Assembly: GCA_024220505.1 (NCBI GenBank)
Contig: JAKZZE010000015.1
Coordinates: forward strand, 1,229,110 to 1,293,109
Length of the DNA: 64,000 nt
DNA from: Rhizopus arrhizus
Taxonomy: Eukaryota > Mucoromycota > Mucoromycetes > Mucorales > Rhizopodaceae
Reading direction: 5' to 3'
Part shown: positions 23,305-33,173 of the stretch, one piece after another
How the letters are laid out: each line of letters starts with the position of its first letter
How positions within the stretch are numbered: position 1 is the first letter of the stretch
Position numbers and translations under genes: made by a program
Notes under the pieces: model-generated
Told to the model about the DNA's origin: nothing
What the model saw: only the letters and a program-made list of their open reading frames with translations
Database searches by the model: none

Positions 23305-23327
23305 GACAAAATTTACCAGCCCCACTG
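23305..23327 (-). repeat. Right terminal inverted repeat of Fanzor element
   Basis: Ends CACTG followed by TA. The terminal G at 23327 is also the first base of the 15-bp target duplication made by the adjacent LINE. Confidence 0.88.
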
Positions 23328-23341
23328 TATATGCAATCATC

Positions 23342-24330
23342 CTCTTTCGCTTCCCCAACACTTTTGATAATTTTTTTCCTTTTAAGGAAATACCTCATCA
23401 TGCCCACCCACCTTCAAACCATTCAACGATTACAAAATGAACTCGCAATCGCTAATGCCAAGATACACCAGTTGCAACAGGAAAACGCTTCTTTGCGGAA
23501 GCAAGTATCCTCTGAACCCACACCAACTGCAAATCCCAGTCCTCCTTTTGAATCTACTCCCCCCCTCCTCCAAACGTCCACGCTCCCCCAGCAATGATGC
23601 TGCTCCTCCCACAACCAAGGTATCTAAGCTTCCGAATCCCAAACCCAAACACAGTTTAGCTGCCATTGCTCGACAATTTTCCTCTCCTACTGCTCCTTCC
23701 AGCTTCAAGTTTATTCACGTTCCCATTCACCGTCGCCTCCCCATCCATCAACTCCGTGCTAACCTTCGTGAGTTGCACATTAACACACGCCGCATTCTGG
23801 ATATTCAATATTCAGATCGAAATGTGGTCAGCTTCCTTATTCATACCGGTTTCGAACCTGAGCTCCGTTCTCAGCTGTACAAACACAAAATCACTATTCG
23901 TGACGACTTTGACCCTCTGAGCCCCTCCATCATTCGTGATCCTACACTTCTCAATGAATCCATTGAAAGAAAAACCAAACTTGCTCGTCATATATTCCTC
24001 CAACGACTTGGTTCTGCTTTCCGCCGTCTCAAGGCTCCTCTTTATAACGCTGTCACTAACTACTTTCTCCAATCTGGACTCATAGACCTCAATTTCTTGG
24101 AGTCTTTTGATCTCGCTCCCCCTCACAGCTATCACAACCCTCTCCTAGACAAGATCTAGAGCTCTTTTCTACCTCTTCCCTTCCCTTTTCTTTTTCCCTT
24201 TTTGACTATCAAAAAGGTTTTTAGCACTCTTTTATCCTCCCTTTGATCTGACCCGGGCAATTCAATCCTAAAAGTGATTATGTGCTCACATGGGGTTTTT
24301 AATTTTTATAAATAAAAATAATCTTTAATC
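23342..24330 (+). mobile_element. ORF1-only (half) LINE copy with target duplication
   Basis: The 989-bp insert is bracketed by GTATATGCAATCATC at 23327-23341 and 24331-24345, a 15-bp target duplication. It contains the LINE ORF1 and then directly a 3' tail (GACTATCAAAAAGG, CTGACCCGGGCAAT, GTGCTCACATGGGG) that recurs at 25.2 and 27.5 kb. ORF2 with endonuclease and reverse transcriptase is absent. The insertion point is the junction of the Fanzor element and host DNA. Confidence 0.85.
23401..24159 (+). pseudogene. LINE ORF1 (nucleic-acid-binding gag-like), one frameshift
   Basis: Translation from MPTHLQTIQRLQNELA gives a leucine-zipper-like coiled coil (LQNELAIANAKIHQLQQENASL), then a Pro/Ser-rich part. 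Frame changes in a run of seven C near 23565. The second frame (to 24159) encodes SKRPRSPSND and a basic domain with RRLPIHQLRANLRELHINTR and FDPLSPSIIRDPTL, the conserved part of Mucorales LINE ORF1 proteins. Without the indel it would be about 252 aa. No zinc knuckle is visible. The break lies in a homopolymer and could be a sequence error. Confidence 0.75.
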
Positions 24331-24345
24331 GTATATGCAATCATC

Positions 24346-25169
24346 AAAAATTAGGCTAATAGAATAGCCTTACGTCATAAAAGGTCGAAGCTTTAGTTTT
24401 TACACTCTTGAGTACATTGTCTTTGATCTACAATCTATCTTCGCTTCTTCAACTGTCAAATGCTTTTTTAAAGCAAGTATTTTGTCTGCAGACGTTCTCT
24501 TGTATGATCATAATAGTTACAAGAAGAGAAGCATTGAATTCCGGAATCCAACCATATTCTTTTTAAATACTATTTCCAATTGGTTTGCGTACCTGATCAA
24601 AATTTAACTGCCATTCTCATCCATAATGACAACGAAGCAGAGTTTGGTTCATAGTTAAGAAGATTAAGATCTCAATCCTTCATGGCTGTGATTCTCTCGA
24701 TTCTGACAACCTATATGACCCACACGATGAGAACATTGACCACGAAGCAAAGCTAGAAATTGCCTTCGATGTCTTCACTTATTTGGTATACTCATCATAT
24801 CAGGCTTCATATCCGTTGAATGGTGTTTTATTTAAAATACTTTGATACTTTGGCCTTTGCTTAACTATTTCCGAACATGACATCACGGATAAAGCTGTTC
24901 TTTCTTTCTTTTTTATCCTTCTTAACTACCTTTTTTTTAAACGCAAAGTAATTTTCATCATATTGATCTAGCCCAAGCAATAAAAGTTTATTCAATCTTT
25001 GCTCAGTTTGAGATACAAATAAAACGTCTTCAAAAAAAATTCGATCATACGATTAAACGAAATTCTATTTATAATAAAATTTGATGAGCGTGCAGTGTCT
25101 TCAATACACCCTGATCGCCTAAATCAGTCCAGAAGAAGTGTAAGAGAATAAAAACTGATTACGATTAAA
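24346..25169. other. AT-rich DNA with possible remnants of a decayed gene
   Basis: Open stretches near 24420-24560 and 24685-24840 (the latter encoding LYDPHDENIDHEAKLEIAFD) look protein-like, but frames break repeatedly and I do not recognise a family. No RNA gene seen. Confidence 0.35.
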
Positions 25170-25330
25170 GAATATTTTATTTATCTGAGAATTAAAATAA
25201 CCCAATTGAGCACATAATGGAAATTATTGTATTGCCCGGGTCAGATCATGAGATGGTTAAAGAGCTAAAAAACCTTTTTGATAGGCAAAAAAGGAAAAAG
25301 GATAAAGATGGGAAGATGAAGAAGATACAG
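25170..25330 (-). mobile_element. LINE 3' tail fragment
   Basis: On the minus strand this matches the tail of the half-LINE at 24.2 kb: CCTTTTT...TGCCTATCAAAAAGG, CTGACCCGGGCAAT and a GTGCTCA box, in the same order and spacing. It is a severely 5'-truncated copy. Confidence 0.7.
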
Positions 25331-25465
25331 TAACAAACGATACGAGATTAATTAGAGCTGAACCAATGCAATAGTTTAGTACCCAGATAAAAAACTAATT
25401 ACGGTGTTCTTCAAATGAAAGTGAAAAGTTTTCAATAAATGAGAAAAAATTTATTGGTCAGATGA

Positions 25466-26233
25466 GAAAATAAAATTGATAAAGAAAAGGAGAAAGCAAC
25501 TTCAACGTCAGATTTTACAAATGATTTTGATCTTACTTTCAGCTCCTTCTCCACATCTCAAACTTTTCAGAAACCGGGTAGCTCTTCAACAACTCCTATT
25601 AATAATGACAGTTATGCAATAGAAAAAAACAGGCTGTCTACGAGAAAATATTCCTTTTCCCATGAACGTAGCCTATCTGTATTATCATCTGCTTCCATTC
25701 AATCAGCAAGTTCCAACCATACTTTCACCTCAGACAGCCAATCTGAAACAACTAGCAAAGGTAATATATGTTATTCTAATGCTACCCATTGCTATGATAA
25801 AGTCACATTACTAAAACATGTCCCATATTTGCAGCTTCTATAACAGATTCGGATAACAGTGAGCCAATCAGTACAAGAAAAAGAACCAATAAGTCTGAAA
25901 GTCAATTAAGCACGGTATGTTGACATAAGAATGAAGAGACTCTGATACTTTAAAATGTCTATTTGTCTTTTTCTAATACTCTTTACAATTTGATAGGGTA
26001 AAATGATAAAGGTAATGTCGATGTCAATAGAAAGACATACGCAGCAGCAAGTATCAATAGGACATTATGAATGTAATCTACAAAGTGCATTTAAACAACG
26101 AAGACGTGGAAGATCAAGAAAGACTGCAGATGATTCTGCATCTAGGCCTGTCAACACCAAAAATAAGAGACCAAGAGGAAGACCAAAAAAAGCAATCGAA
26201 GTTACAAAAGAGCTTAGTCAAAAAGATTTTTAA
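25466..26233 (+). CDS. Possible AT-hook protein, 5' end not found
   Basis: Three exons are compatible: 25466-25760 (open frame, no ATG after the upstream stop at 25463), 25835-25914 and 25997-26233, joined in frame by GT-AG introns of 74 and 82 bp. The first exon is Ser/Thr-rich (LSVLSSASIQSASSNHTF). The last contains RRRGRSRK and KRPRGRPKK; the second is a textbook AT-hook core (RGRP) that binds the minor groove of AT-rich DNA. The start codon must lie in an exon further left, which I could not place, or the gene is 5'-truncated. It lies between transposon remnants, so it may be a decaying or transposon-derived gene. Confidence 0.45.
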
Positions 26234-27043
26234 AGTGTTTAACCAAACAAAGCCAAAGAAAGATGAGGACTATATAATGTCATTATTTTAAATGCATATA
26301 ATCGACGACACAAGTTCTTCAGCAGAGAAATTTCTTTTTACCATTCCGCGAAGTATATACTATTTATTATAGATATACTTTTCGCAACATCTCTTATTAT
26401 GTTATTTTTACGACAATAAACTATTTAATCCAACGTCATCTATATACATTACAGAATTCGTATGAAGTGAAATAAGTCTTTTATACCATAGTAAAATGTA
26501 TCTCTTTTGTTACTATTAAATCTATCATAATATTATTATCCGTCTTGGATACTAAATACTCATTCTCTTGTCTAACTTTAGTGCTACATGTTAACATTTT
26601 AGCATTCTCTAAAAGTCATATGGTTTGTTTCTTATTCATAGCATACAATGCAACAGTAGCAAATGTTTTAACTTTTATAATATATAACTCTGCTGTAAGC
26701 ATAACTTTTATTTAATATCCTTAATACTGTGCAGCGACAGTGGTCTTTCCTTTTCTTTTTTTTCTTTTTTTTCTTTTTTTTCTTTTTTTTTTTTTTACTT
26801 TGAAAAAAAAAAAAGTTTAACAAAGTAATTATGCTATTCATCATTGCTGTTGAAGCATATACCAATGATTTCAAATTTTAATATACTTTCTTACATGTCT
26901 GCATCTGAAATATGATTATCGTTTTCTCTAACTCCACAACGCACTGAGATTCACTCTATAGAGACAGTGTTTTAACTTGTGAATTTGACTAAGAAAAGAC
27001 AATATCAATAATAATAATAATATCTAGTCTTCCTTTTCTTGTT

Positions 27044-27075
<32 letters not shown>

Positions 27076-27477
27076 CGAGACAAAATAAATTATTTTCATA
27101 TTGAAGTCTTGACAAAGTCGAAGTTAAGAAGGATGTTTTGAAATGCGTAAAATTGTTTAAATAAATGAGGAAAAAAAACTAACGCAAATAAAACTTCAGT
27201 TAAAATATCTTTCAAAATTATCTACTATTGATTGAGCATATATTGCATATAAAAATATGAGAGCTTCAAGCAAATAAAAAAAAAAGAGAATTATCACTGA
27301 ATCACCCAAAATTTTTATTGGAATAATGTCTGTTTATATTACATACAGTGGAGAAATTGTATTCTACAGTACAAATACCATACCAGAATTTATATAGAGA
27401 GAGATATACACTTTATATAAACATTAGTCATCGCTCTAAGTTTCTCATTTAAGCATTATTATAATGACACAATTAAA

Positions 27478-27479
<2 letters not shown>
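26234..27479. other. AT-rich DNA with homopolymer and T-rich tracts
   Basis: No gene seen. It contains a CTTTTTTTT-type repeat at about 26745-26796, a T run at about 27043-27075 and many short A/T tracts. Confidence 0.5.
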
Positions 27480-27512
<33 letters not shown>

Positions 27513-27640
27513 TCTAAATAACCAATGTGAGCACATAATAATATGAATATTGGATTTCCCGGGTCAGATCAAAGGGGAGTATAAAAGAAACTAAAAACCT
27601 TTTGCTAGTCAAAAGGGAACAAGAAAATGTATCTTCAAAT
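27480..27640 (-). mobile_element. LINE 3' tail ending in an (AAT)n microsatellite
   Basis: The minus strand has GACTAGCAAAAGG, CTGACCCGGGAAAT and GTGCTCACATTGG as in the other LINE tails, then runs into about twelve AAT units (27481-27512 on the plus strand as ATT). Coding sequence is absent, so this is a very short 5'-truncated copy. Confidence 0.72.
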
Positions 27641-27667
27641 ACCAGATCAATTGTTGCATATCCAAGC

Positions 27668-27765
27668 TATTATGTTCTGGTAAAGTAATTTAAAGGTAGC
27701 AATAAAAACCAAAAGAATACTTTTTGAGACTGAACTTTATTTAAGACAATCTTAATTGTTATTTT
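27668..27765 (-). repeat. Fragment of LTR family X
   Basis: About 95 bp matching the end of the LTR-like repeat at 27989 (TATGTTCTGGTAAAGTAATT then CTGAACTTTATTTAAGAC). A short open frame on the minus strand just after it (27866-27950, ...ALPDVIKLIKKHLDTL) may be the tip of an unrecognised gene. Confidence 0.6.
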
Positions 27766-28375
27766 TTTAAGGGCAAACTTTATTGTAATAAAATTGCAAT
27801 ATTTATTGTCAAGAGGATGTCGAGATGACAACTATCATCTGAGGGATCTTCCGACTTTTTCGTATTAATCAATCAAATCTGGATTGAGTGTGTCGAGATG
27901 TTTCTTGATTAACTTAATAACGTCAGGAAGAGCAAAGCTGAAACCAGCTGTTTAGGAAAGGGGAGTTTTAAGTAAAATGTGATATAGCTGTTATGTTCTG
28001 GTAAAGTAATTAAAGGTAGCGATAAAAACCAAAGAATACTTTTTGAGACTGAACTTTATTTAAGACAATCTTAATTGTTAAAAAGAAATCATTACAAAGT
28101 CTACTATTTATATTCTTCTATCAGCTGGCGGGTAAATGAGTAGTTATGAGCGTAGATCCAATAATTGACATGTTTGATTGAAGAATGATCACTGAATCGA
28201 TTATGAAAATTTTTAATTCGTTGTTTTTATAGATCTTATTGTTCTTTAACTGATCTGGGAGAATTGTCCCGTCTTCATTGAGAGGAAAGATATATTTATA
28301 TGAAATGCCTCCAGTCAGATCAAAGTTGACTAGGTACCTGATCCATTATTATTCATTTACAGAATTGATGAATAG

Positions 28376-29219
28376 TGTTTTGCCAAGTATTAAAATAAGA
28401 GACAAAAACTAAAAAAGACAATAGTTGTGAAACTAAAGATTATATGTTGCTTTATTAATAAAAACATTTGAGGCTATTTATACTTTTTGGATGTCTGGGT
28501 CTTTACCACTATTTCAATTGATCGGTTAAAAGAATGATGTGGGAAGGATGGGAAGTGATTTATCCAAGAATAGAAAGGAACAAGAGAGGACGAGACTCGA
28601 TAAAAAGATTGCTTTATTTAATAAGAAAATGATACTCTATTTATACTTTTCATACACGGATAATATTTCATGTCATGGATTAATAATTAATGAGTATGAT
28701 ATAACTGATGACAAATAGATAATGGTTGCGTGTTCTTCCATTGTTATCTTTGTCATCATAAGCATTTATCCATAGAATACTCGTATATGATTGACTGCGA
28801 TTGACTGTGATTTAGTTCCTGGATTTAATATAATTTAACCGTGCAATTACGCAGCATCTTGTTCTTAATGAAGATTATCCGAATTAACCTGTAGCCTATC
28901 TATTGGATATATTTTACATGTAGCTTATTAATACTGTTTTCATATCGAGTTATGAATGATGGATACATCAGGAAGATAAAGGAAAGATAGTGGATAATCA
29001 ATAGCTGCTGTCTTCTTGACGAATCAAGGGACAATGAAGTAGATAAATTATTGATCTAACGATAATTATCGAATAAGGTTGAATTGAACTGCCGTTGTTA
29101 TAATCAGGTTCCGATATAGTCGTGGGAACGCCAATAGAGACAACAGGGCAGAGTTGGCTATTGCGGAGATCTCTCGTTTATCCATGAATGTTCACTTTAC
29201 TAGTTGTGTGGATACAACA
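28376..29219 (-). mobile_element. Solo chromoviral LTR, itself interrupted
   Basis: Both halves match the 423-bp LTR of the complete chromovirus at 43-49 kb (TGTTTTGCCAAG...GGATACAACA). Flanks carry the 5-bp duplication AATAG on both sides. Net length without the nested insert is 424 bp. A solo LTR forms when the two LTRs of one element recombine. Confidence 0.88.
28556..28970. mobile_element. Second solo LTR nested in the first
   Basis: 415 bp starting TGATTTATCC and ending GGATACATCA, flanked by GGAAG at 28551-28555 and 28971-28975. It interrupts the chromoviral LTR and belongs to a different LTR family that is otherwise not seen in the window. Confidence 0.85.
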
Positions 29220-29408
29220 AATAGTAAAGGTCATGACTTATTTATTGTTCATGTTTACTTCATAGAATGAATCTAATAGTGATAGTTTTATATAAAAAGA
29301 AGAAGAATATATTTTATTTGATAAAGATTTAAATTATTATCTTTTATCAATTTTCATATACTTCTTTTAGTTGTGATTATTCAATGTCCGTTATGATTAG
29401 ACGCTGCT

Positions 29409-29954
29409 CTACAACAAAGTGAACAGAAGAGATCTAGCTTGACTGGTAAATACATTATCATCTCTATCTTTGAATTCATTCCAAAATTGACCATCATAGA
29501 TATCGTACATAGTGTTGTTATGACGAGTACGATAGCGCCATGCTTCAATTGCTGATTCAAATCCTGGCCTGGAGAACATCACTGTCAAAGCATACTTGAT
29601 CGAATTGAATGCCGAGACCTTGTTGGCATACATCTTGCTTGCACCAATAGTAACAGGCTTGAAGAGTGGGGCATTACATGTGATGCGAAATTCAGAAAAG
29701 GTGCACTTTGAATCACAGTGTACTTCTTCAGGCTGATATAGCGTATGGCATTCGGGACAGACAACAAGGCGAAACATGCCCTTGTAAGTATAATCGATTC
29801 CAACAGCATTACGCATGGTATCCAATTTTGCGGGAAAAATTGGTTGATGGTTTAAGAGAAAAGCAAGATCATTCGCAAATTTCATTACCACTTCAGCAGC
29901 ATATTCGGATATGAAAAATAACTGGAAGTACAGTAGGTGAAAAAATACGAGCAA
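29409..29954 (-). pseudogene. Tnp2/CACTA-like transposase fragment
   Basis: A 181-codon frame contains VVCPECHTLY, a C...C...NAPLF segment, and then KYALTVMFSRPGFESAIEAWR and MYDIYDGQFWNEF. These blocks, in this order, are typical of fungal Tnp2-type (CACTA/EnSpm) transposases just before the catalytic region. The catalytic core is missing and the N-terminal side is cut at about 29931, where a mariner-like tip (CAGTAGGTGAAAAAATACG) begins. Confidence 0.6.
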
Positions 29955-30169
29955 CCTCTGTTCGATTTGTCTTCATATCTTTTTATTTTTGTGTGCATAT
30001 TCGCCAGAGCGTTGATATCTCACAAACTAATTAGGGCAACAAAGATACATATAATACACTAAAGAGATTGACTGTACTGGAAGTACAAGCTTTTTAAAAA
30101 GGGAAGATAATCACAAAAAAGCCAATGATGATTTATCAAAATTCGCTATCTTTATTTAATATTTTCTAT

Positions 30170-30382
30170 ATCTTCCCTTTGCTTTAAATAGTGCTTCTAC
30201 TTTGGCTAGTATACGATTGATGTACCTCTTGCAAGCATTTGCATTGAATTTGTTTCGCTCTACACCCACAAATTGCTAAAGCTTTCCGGCGCCTCTTTCT
30301 CCGAGTTCATGTGGTGTCAGATTAAGTTTGAGCTGATGCCAAGCATGCTTTGTATGATTTAAATCCAGACTTTGAGCATACC
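30170..30382 (-). pseudogene. C-terminal fragment of a Tc1-like transposase
   Basis: Minus-strand translation reads SLDLNHTKHAWHQLKLNL, a decayed version of the conserved S-P-D-L-N-P-I-E-H block, then a stop, then NACKRYINRILAKVEALFKAKGRY, the usual C-terminus. The catalytic Glu is replaced by Lys. The adjoining 30383-30579 has no readable coding part. Confidence 0.65.
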
Positions 30383-30594
30383 AATAATTTATATACCTTA
30401 CAATGATACCGCGTAGCTACGCAGTTATGAATCTTAATTTATACTTTACGTCGCTATCACTCTGAAGGTATACATCAGATGTCTTCAAATAATGGTACTC
30501 TAACGTATTCATGCAAATAATGCTAAGTATATGCAGACAAGTCCTTGAGTTTATGTTATGGCCATAAAGCTGACATGTCTACAGTAAGGGACAA

Positions 30595-31364
30595 TGAAGT
30601 GTTTTAAGTTGTTTTACCAAGTATTCAAATAAGAGACAAAAACTAAAAAAGACAATAGTTGTGAAACTAAAGATTATATGTTGCTTTATTAATAAAAACA
30701 TTTGAGGCTATTTATACTTTTTGGATGTCTGGATCTTTACCGCTATTTCAATTGATCGGTTAAAAGAATAATGTGGGAAGGATGGGAAGATAAAGGAAAG
30801 ATAGTAGATAATCAATAGCCGCTGTCTTCTTGACGAATCAAGGGACAATGAAGTAGATAAATTATTGATCTAACGATAATTATCGAATAAGGTTGGATTG
30901 AACTGCCGTTGTTATAATCAGGTTCCGATATAGTCGTGGGAACGCCGATAGAGACAACAGGGCAGAGTTGGCTATTGCGGAGATCTCTCGTTTATCCATG
31001 AATGTTCACTTTACTAGTTGTGTGGATACAACATAAGTATTCAAAAATAAGATAAAGAACAATTAACGAGACCGAACAATAGTTCTAAAGTCGAATACTT
31101 TTATTAAAGAAAGATTTCAAGGCTATTTATATTACTTGAGCAAGACCTGAGATTAGATGACAAAAATAGTTACGACCGATATGATTTGACATGTATAAGA
31201 AAAATTTTATAAACTGATGTTAATAATCAACTGTTGAGATGAAAGTGAAACTTGGCTGTTTAGGGCAGTGATAATTATCAGGTTCTATTCTTATTCAAAC
31301 TCATTTGTAAAGATTTAGTCCAGAATGATAAGACTGTATCTTATTGACATGTCAAAACATGACA
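30595..31364. mobile_element. Solo LTR inside the left TIR of element A
   Basis: Starts TGAAGTGTTTTAAG and ends AACATGACA, with target duplication GACAA at 30590-30594 and 31365-31369. Net length is 341 bp after removing the nested chromoviral LTR. Family not otherwise seen in the window. Confidence 0.8.
30610..31033 (-). mobile_element. Solo chromoviral LTR, third nesting level
   Basis: 424 bp matching the LTR of the complete chromovirus, with duplication TAAGT at 30605-30609 and 31034-31038. It sits within the LTR that sits within the TIR of element A. Confidence 0.9.
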
Positions 31365-31561
31365 GACAAAATCAGTCCGTTTTTTGGTTTTTTCGCAATG
31401 CCTCGCCGGGAATTAAGCTTAGAGCTCTGCTTTGCTGACGAAAAATTTGTCTCTTCCTTCAACAAAGTTGACAATATTTGTCGGAAATGGTATTTTTTAT
31501 TTTCCGCCATGTTATAAGAAGATATATTGAAAATAATGTATTTTTATTTTTTGAATTTCGA

Positions 31562-32584
31562 TTAGTACTTGGTATCGCGGCCCTTACGCTGGATTACGTC
31601 CCGAACTCGACGGGGCATAGAGTGAATAAGGTTTCTACAGTACTCTGGAGTTGCTAGGTCATACCAAAGCTTCGAAACCCGGTCAAAAAATGCTTGGTCA
31701 GTCTCAACCACAGAAGAAGGTGGTCTTGTCATCTGTTCCTTCTTTTTAAGCATGGCCCATGCATTTTCAATTGGGTTAAGGTCAGGGGAGTATGCTGGCC
31801 AACTCAGGAGCTTAATCTTGTTCTTTTGGAACCATTTTGAAGGAGCTGAAGCACAATGGATGCTTGCATTATCTTGTTGAAAGATCATGTCCTTACTTTG
31901 CAGGCCATAATACTTCAATGTCTCCTTGTATTCCTCCTCAAGTACTGACGTGTATAGCTCACCATTTACATTACTTTGTAGCCAGGACATGTAGCCCCCT
32001 CCATGTATAGTTATGCAACTCCAAAGCATGATCCCGCCTCCTCCATAAGCATGTTTCTTTTTGTAGTGATGGTCTCGATAAGGTGCATTATCCTCTTTCC
32101 AAGCGTATTCTAGGCCATTAGACCCTCTTTTTTGGATCTTTGTCTCATCAGAAAAGACAACGCGTTCCCAATCAGTCTCGGACCAGTCTTTATGAGCCTT
32201 TGCCCAATCATATCGTGCCTTTTGCTTGTCATTATTAAGTGGAAGTACCGTCTTTTTCTTAGTCGATTTTAGACCTTTGCGTTTCAAAGTACGAGCAATT
32301 GTTTTTGGATTGACCATTTGATCTGGTTTTTTAACGCCAAAGGAAGCATCGACTGCGCTTTTAGATAAGCCAAGTCTTATGTCTCTAGCTGCTTTGGTTT
32401 CCTCCCTAGGTGTGAGTAAACGATGTCTACCCGCGCTATTTTTTGACTGCAACTTAGTTTTCCTTGAAATTCTTCGAATCATGGACTTTCCACAGCCTAC
32501 TTTTTTTTTAATTACATCCCATGGAATGGAGTGGTTCAACATGTTTTCAATTTGGGCATGTTTGTCGGCATTCTTTGCTGTCAT
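31562..32584 (-). CDS. Tc1-like DD34E transposase, intact
   Basis: A 340-aa frame starts MTAKNADKHAQIENML; longer upstream in-frame ATGs precede a hydrophobic stretch outside the family pattern. An N-terminal paired HTH region (IPWDVIKKKVGCGKSMIRRI) is followed by the DDE_3 catalytic domain: VVFSDETKI, FQQDNASIH and SPDLNPIENAW. Exactly 34 residues lie between the second Asp and the Glu, the Tc1 (DD34E) spacing. The C-terminus VIQRKGRDTKY is typical. No stop or frameshift. Length is usual for Tc1 transposases. The enzyme would cut at its TIRs and insert at TA. Confidence 0.93.
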   Translation of the reverse strand: MTAKNADKHAQIENMLNHSIPWDVIKKKVGCGKSMIRRISRKTKLQSKNSAGRHRLLTPREETKAARDIRLGLSKSAVDASFGVKKPDQMVNPKTIARTLKRKGLKSTKKKTVLPLNNDKQKARYDWAKAHKDWSETDWERVVFSDETKIQKRGSNGLEYAWKEDNAPYRDHHYKKKHAYGGGGIMLWSCITIHGGGYMSWLQSNVNGELYTSVLEEEYKETLKYYGLQSKDMIFQQDNASIHCASAPSKWFQKNKIKLLSWPAYSPDLNPIENAWAMLKKKEQMTRPPSSVVETDQAFFDRVSKLWYDLATPEYCRNLIHSMPRRVRDVIQRKGRDTKY

Positions 32585-33173
32585 GGCGTGTTTGGCTAAT
32601 CTGAGATGAGGTAAATGAGGAAAAAGAAAAAATGTAAAAAAATAAAAGAAGCTAAAATATGAGAACACGTTAGCGTTCACTGACGTCATAAGACGTACCA
32701 AACTAAATCTCAAGTCAGTCCAGTGACTGTTTCTGGAGATATGGTGTCTAATGCAAAATCGGGCGTTAGCAACAATCACGGAAAATCACTTTTTCCGCCA
32801 TAACTACAGAGAAAATGGTGGTAGAAGCAATTAGGTTACATCAATAATTTTGTCTAGCTTGCGTGCAAATGTTTCGTCAGCAAAGCGAAGCCCTAAGTTT
32901 AATTCCCGGCGAGGCATTGCGAAAAAACCAAAAAACGGACTGATTTTGTCCCTTACTGTACAGTGGGTCAAAAAACTGCACCAACCTAACCTAATTTTTC
33001 GGAAATAAGAGCATAGGTCTGTCAGTTTTATAGCAAACATTATGAAACTTGAACCAAACAAAGTTAATACTATTATGATTTATTGACAAGAATTTCGAAG
33101 TCAGAAGCTGAGTATACACTTAAAGCGAGCCCAGAAAAAAGCGGAGGTCGGTTGGTGCAGTTTTTTGACTTTC

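Larger units (their letters stand above)
18201..23327. mobile_element. Fanzor-carrying Tc1/mariner-type element
   Basis: The left end reads CAGTGCGACTAGTAAATTTT and the right end is its inverted copy, CAGTGGGGCTGGTAAATTTT (20 of 23 positions agree over 23 bp). Both ends are flanked by TA, as in Tc1/mariner insertions. Inside each TIR lie three tandem 21-bp iterons in mirror orientation. The 5,127-bp element holds a degenerate DDE transposase (18447-19680) and, in the same direction, an intact spliced Fanzor gene (20158-23094). With its own transposase dead, it could move only if served in trans. Fanzors are known passengers of several eukaryotic DNA transposons; the assignment here rests on the TIRs, the TA target and the transposase remnant. 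Confidence 0.87.
23095..23327 (+). other. Candidate guide-RNA (omega/fRNA) region
   Basis: In TnpB and Fanzor loci the guide RNA usually overlaps the 3' end of the nuclease gene and runs to the element terminus. Here 233 bp separate the stop codon from the right tip. They contain a hairpin at 23141-23160 (ACCAAGG, loop TTATCG, CTTTGGT, with one G-U pair), the mirrored iterons and the TIR. The guide would then derive from host sequence beyond 23327. Position and hairpin are visible; transcription is inference. Confidence 0.35.
27989..29300 (-). repeat. LTR family X copy, split by a solo LTR
   Basis: 27989-28370 and 29225-29300 together match, in inverted orientation, the sequence 37881-38332. 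The unit begins TGTTATGTTCTGG, as expected for an LTR starting TG. It is interrupted by the solo chromoviral LTR at 28376-29219, whose 5-bp target duplication AATAG lies at 28371-28375 and 29220-29224. The far end and its target duplication could not be fixed. Confidence 0.65.
30582..32958. mobile_element. Tc1-like element A with intact transposase
   Basis: The right end (about 90-bp TIR, 32870-32958) reads inward from TA-CAGTAAGGGACAAAATCAG. The left end has the same CAGTAAGGGACAA at 30582-30594, and the TIR resumes at 31365 (GACAAAATCAGTCCG) after an LTR insertion. Net of insertions the element is about 1.6 kb. TA flanks both ends. Because the left TIR is split, this copy is probably immobile although its transposase could act on others. 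Confidence 0.8.
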
